Of a stretch of DNA of 64,000 nucleotides, positions 10,100-64,000 are shown piece by piece. The stretch's first letter is position 1; the number at the start of each line of letters is the position of its first letter. The notes beneath the pieces are model-generated. The model was given only the letters and a program-made list of their open reading frames with translations, was not told the origin of the DNA and did not search any database. Both the position numbers and the translations under genes were made by a program. Origin of the DNA: Euglena gracilis (lineage: Eukaryota; Euglenida; Euglenophyceae; Euglenales); NCBI GenBank assembly GCA_039621445.1, contig CP154954.1, positions 12,022,716 to 12,086,715 of the forward strand. The letters are read 5' to 3'.

Positions 10100-10997
10100 A
10101 CGAAACACAAAACGTATTTCTCGAATTCAGTTTGCTGTCAACAGTGAGTGCGACAAATCCAAGGTTATTGCTTTTTGCAGATTTCCACTTCAGTATCATT
10201 TTTTAGCTTTTTGCACGATTTTTTTGGGAGGCTCCGGCAAACTCAGCATTCAAAGGACAGAGTCTGTGTCCTGTGCCGTAGACTCTGTCATGCCCGAAGC
10301 CGTGTGTCTTAAACACAGACTCCGCCCAAAGTCCATGTGCCTTAGAAACGGATTTGAAGCAAAATTCTTCCAGTGTAAGTTAAATGAAATTTCATTTTTG
10401 AAATTAAATTCATAATTTTCGGCCCATTTCCCATTATTATTTCCCATTTCCGTTAAAAAAAATTTGTAGCCCTTCAAGTAGCAGTTGCCGAAGTCAATCT
10501 CATGGATCTCATGAAGGATGACATTAAGCAATGAGAAATGAACAAAAACGAAGTCAGAAGAAAGTGTCTGGCAAGAGTTGCAAGAGATGTGTGATTATAT
10601 ATGGTGCCTTGCCGTCATCATTAATTTCCAAAAACAGTTTGGGAATGAATTTTTTGAGCGGGCTTGGTTTTTTGACCCACCGCCATTCTGAATTTTGCAA
10701 TGTGAAATTCAAGAAGTGAAACATGCTGTTGCCTAAGTTTTATTCAACTGGGGCAAGATTTGCAAAGACAGGGGGCAAAAATTTTGACAACTTGGTCAGA
10801 ATTTTGTTTGGAAAGGTGCAATTCTTCAATTTTTTTTTTGGTACAGCAGCAACCCAGTTTGGGACGGGGGCACATATTTGTGTAGCTACAAATACGAACC
10901 ATGTAGCTCTACACTGACGATGTTTGTTCTTTTGCGTGCTTCTCTTTGCCTTGTGCACCTCCACATATACACATGATCAATGCCCGCTTCTGTGCTT
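10100..10997. other. AT-richer unannotated region
   Basis: No confident exon. A short + segment near 10479-10532 reads AVAEVNLMDLMKDDIKQ then stops, but lacks a clear donor, and the minus strand is equally open. Near 10260-10335, inverted pieces of CACAGACTC/GAGTCTGTG occur. Confidence 0.4.
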
Positions 10998-11407
10998 GTA
11001 CACACCAGGCTTTTGCTTCAGGGATTGCAGTACCCCCCCCGGGGGGGGGGGGGGCTGGACTGCAGCTAGTCCTGATTTGGCTGGTGGGATTTCTAGCAGA
11101 CCTGTCTGCTGGCAGCGCTAACTAGTGGAACTTTTTTTCCAGTGACCGGTGCGAAGCGCCGGAAAATTGCCAAAAATGCCCGTTTTTGGCCATTATTGGG
11201 AATTTTTGGAACAAAATCATCCAAAAAACATTAAAAACCTCATTTTCACCTCGGCGCACAGCGCCGAAGGGAAGGGATTTTTTTTACAGTTGGGGGGACC
11301 CCCGGACCCCCCAACGACGGAGGGGGGTCTAGCTAGTCCATTTTTTCCAGTGTCCAGCCAGTACCCCCCGGGCAAGAAAAAGCCTTAAGCAAAAGCCTGG
11401 TACACAC
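10998..11407. mobile_element. hAT-like MITE, copy 2
   Basis: Element 11006-11399 (394 bp), ends CAGGCTTTTGCTT / AAGCAAAAGCCTG (13 bp perfect), with a perfect 8-bp target duplication GTACACAC on both sides. The interior has paired C/G runs and a GCGAAGCGCC-type block. The longest clear family member here; no coding potential. Confidence 0.87.
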
Positions 11408-11516
11408 GCGCGCACATGTGTGTGCACGCGGATGTGTGAGCGCACATGTGTGTGCACGCGGATGTGTGAGCGCGCATGCGTGTGTGCGTGCGTGCGTGCG
11501 TGCGTGCGTGTGTTCT
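11408..11516. repeat. GT/CG-rich microsatellite
   Basis: Alternating TGTGTGCACGCGGA and GCGTGCGTGCGT units; possible Z-DNA-forming tract. Long Cys/Arg and His/Thr frames over it are artefacts. Confidence 0.85.
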
Positions 11517-11667
11517 TTTCCTCGTTTGATCATTTTGATCAGGGGCATTGGCTACGCTATACCAGCAAGTGGCCAACGCTCATGGAGCAGACATTCACTT
11601 GTTTTTGATGGATTCTTGAGAGGGGGGGGGGCGAGACTGAGAATTCATCGGCGTGACATGTGTGAAG

Positions 11668-11759
11668 AATGAATTTTTTCTCCACGCGTTGGACGATAGT
11701 TTGTTGCCCAAAGGGCAAGATGGTCGGCAAGACTTCTTGGTCAATTTTGGGTTGAACAA
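11668..11759 (+). CDS. Exon candidate, upstream region
   Basis: Open segment after GTGAAG, ending at a strong donor AACAA|GTGAGG. It reads NEFFLHALDDSLLPKGQDG and onward; a plausible but unrecognised peptide of lower GC than the main exon chain. The minus strand is also open. Confidence 0.35.
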
Positions 11760-11954
11760 GTGAGGCAAGACCTTGACAGGATGATCCTCCCATGTGTCAA
11801 TAATTTTAATTAATTAATGTGTTTGCTCCAACCCGAGGCGGGGACTACGGCACCGAAGGTGCCGTGTTGCCCCCGCGCCATCCTAAAAATTTGGCCAAAG
11901 CACTGTTCTTGGTCTGTAAAATCCCGTGGTCAATGGTATGCAACGCGGGGGGGA

Positions 11955-12475
11955 TTGATTCTGCGGTTTTCCCGCAATTTCCGATTTCCCCCCCAATTCT
12001 CCCGCAATTTGCAAATTTTTTTCACAGTTTGTTTCTCAGTTTTTTTTCCCTTCCGCTATTTTCCCGCATGAACCTGAAACGAAAAGGGGAATGGGCTTTG
12101 TAACTTTTTGAACGCTTCACAAACAAGCGGAAGAACAGGTGCTTTGTTGTTGTTGCAATTGCCAGAATTTGCCAAATTTTACAAATCTTGACTTTTTTTT
12201 GTGTTTTTTTTTTCAGCCAACAAATTCCATATTTCTAAAAATTAAGAAAATTCCCAAAGTCACAAAAATCAGGTTTTTTGTTGCATTTTTTTGACTTTTT
12301 TTGTTGGAAAATGTGTGAGTGTAACAACTCAAACCGCACAGAATGGCAAATTTGTTAACTTTTTCAAATTCCCCTGCAGCAGAAGTGTACATATTCCCAA
12401 ATGCACAGTTTCCGCATTTTTCCGCATTTTTTCCTGCAATTTCCGCAATTCTATGCAATTTTTCTCCAGGCCAAT
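11955..12475. repeat. CCGCAATTT-type dispersed repeat, two blocks
   Basis: Blocks at 11962-12068 and 12400-12470 repeat CCCGCAATTT, TTTCCGCATTTT and TTCCTGCAATTTCCGC. Similar blocks in the same orientation lie at 44937-45012 and 57137-57262, within 40-100 bp of downstream exons. Confidence 0.6.
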
Positions 12476-12479
12476 TACC

Positions 12480-13700
12480 CCCCCCCCCCCGCTGCAACGG
12501 GGATAAGCTCTCCACCATTTGAGTTTCCCATTGGCCTTACTTCAAAAAATTGGACTTTTCTGCTGTGCATTTGGGTTTCCCATCGAAATTTCGGGCTGAA
12601 TTTCGGGCTGTCAAAGAAAAGAGGCACTTTGTGCAGAATTTCTGGGGGAACCCACCCTTCTGTTCGTGTGAGAGGTTTCATAAAATGCATGCAAGTCTAC
12701 AGAATCTTACTTTCAAAAAATAAGCAACAAAAAAAACTGAGAAATGTCCCCCGCCCTGAAGAAAAAAAACCGAGTCCACGACTCCCCTCCGTACGCCTCC
12801 CCTCCGTGGAAGTTCGCCTCACCAAATGAAAGGAAACAAAAGCAAAGGCACTTCCTGAAACAGCAAGAAATGCCAAAAGAGAAAAGGACAGGAGTGGACC
12901 CCTCCCTTAAACCAAATCCAAATTCCCAATTACTGATTCCAAAATTAAAAAAAGCCAAAAAGTCCACACCTTGGCTTTTGACCAAACATTCGCCAGACAA
13001 TTTTTTTCTGAGGCAATAAAATTTTGGCAAGCAATAAAGCTGCCCCACATGAGCTCCAGATCTCAAATGCGGAATCAACCTTCAACAAAACTTAAAACAT
13101 CAGAAAGCTACGTTGCCAAGAACCCATAAATATTTTTTTGTTCTTCCAGTGGAATGCTTGTGAGGAGAAAATGGTTATTGTAATATTTAATAAATATATA
13201 ATAATATAGATATTAAATATAGATATTATCATTAAGTTTACAAATATATTATATAAAAGAAACGTTAGTCCTGCCAACAAAAGAAATGTTTGTGTTCACT
13301 TGTGGGGGCAGTTCCCCTGTGTCCCCTGGCCCCTGACCTCCTGGCCCCCTGACCTCTCTGTGACCTTGGCAGTGGAGCAGTCGGCGTCTCCCGCCTCCTG
13401 TCGGGGTATCTGTGCAAAATAGCACTCAAAGCCCAAAAGATGAAAAACAAAATACAAGCGATGAAGTTCTCTTCAAAAAATGTAAGAAAAGGTGGAGAAT
13501 AGTCAACCCAAGGCATCTTGTGCATTTGCTTCCACATGAGCTCTTTGATGAGTTTCGATGGGATGGTGCTTAACTCATGAAGATTGTGCCAAGGGGGGGG
13601 TCCAGCCAGAACCTTTCTTCCAGCGAGCACCTTTCTCCAGCCGGCCCGCCCCCCCCCCCCCCGGGTCGTCGTTTGATAAACCCTTGTTTGAGAGAATTCT
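12480..13700. other. Gene-free, partly AT-rich
   Basis: Includes an AT-rich block (13170-13260) and a CCTGACCTC-type minor repeat (13320-13370). A weak + segment at about 13520-13564 reads HLVHLLPHELFDEFRWD but lacks phase support. Otherwise nothing. Confidence 0.4.
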
Positions 13701-13726
13701 GAATGGTTGCCTGTCATGGAGACCAG

Positions 13727-63991
<50,265 letters not shown>

Positions 63992-64000
63992 GTGTGTGTG

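Overview
The window looks like nuclear DNA of a large-genome microbial eukaryote, probably an alga or other protist. The evidence is a long series of short GC-rich exons on the + strand with GT-AG (rarely GC-AG) borders, introns of 64 bp to about 2 kb packed with poly-C/poly-G hairpins, short interspersed elements and microsatellites, and no operons, ribosome-binding sites or bacterial gene density. I cannot name the species.

Region 1 (1-13.7 kb) is mostly repeats: a ~370-bp direct repeat with internal inverted arms, poly-C palindromes, a 47-bp minisatellite of about 25 copies (5560-6762), an inverted pair of dispersed repeats (2500-2805 versus 7700-8165), a 57-bp perfect hairpin (8276-8397) and two complete short transposons with 8-bp target duplications. 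Only a few weak exon candidates occur here.

Region 2 (13.7-64 kb) is dominated by one very large + strand gene, or two tandem genes of the same family. I assign 63 exons of about 40-260 nt, roughly 8 kb of coding sequence in total. The codon phase fits at most but not all consecutive junctions. The first third encodes helical, repeat-like segments. From about 31 kb there are many IQ (calmodulin-binding) motifs of the IQxxxRGxxxR type, separated by long charged helices. Cys/His pairs resembling B-box zinc fingers lie in exons at 44.4-44.9, 50.0-50.6 and 53.6 kb. The last exon ends one codon after an IQ motif at the window edge, so the gene continues beyond it. A possible stop at 48762 could split it into two genes.

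The most interesting result concerns the origin of introns. A family of short non-autonomous elements starts CAGG and ends CCTG, with 8-bp target-site duplications (hAT-like); six full copies outside splice junctions are easy to define. The intron at 43677-44057 is itself such an element: it lies between two CATCCAGG copies, and deleting it plus one copy restores an uninterrupted IQ motif. This is the signature of an introner, a transposon that creates an intron. A second copy sits 8 bp inside the expected start of another exon (48303), and a possible second family (ends resembling TAGGTTCACTTAA) flanks the introns at 38860-39284 and 53139-53565.
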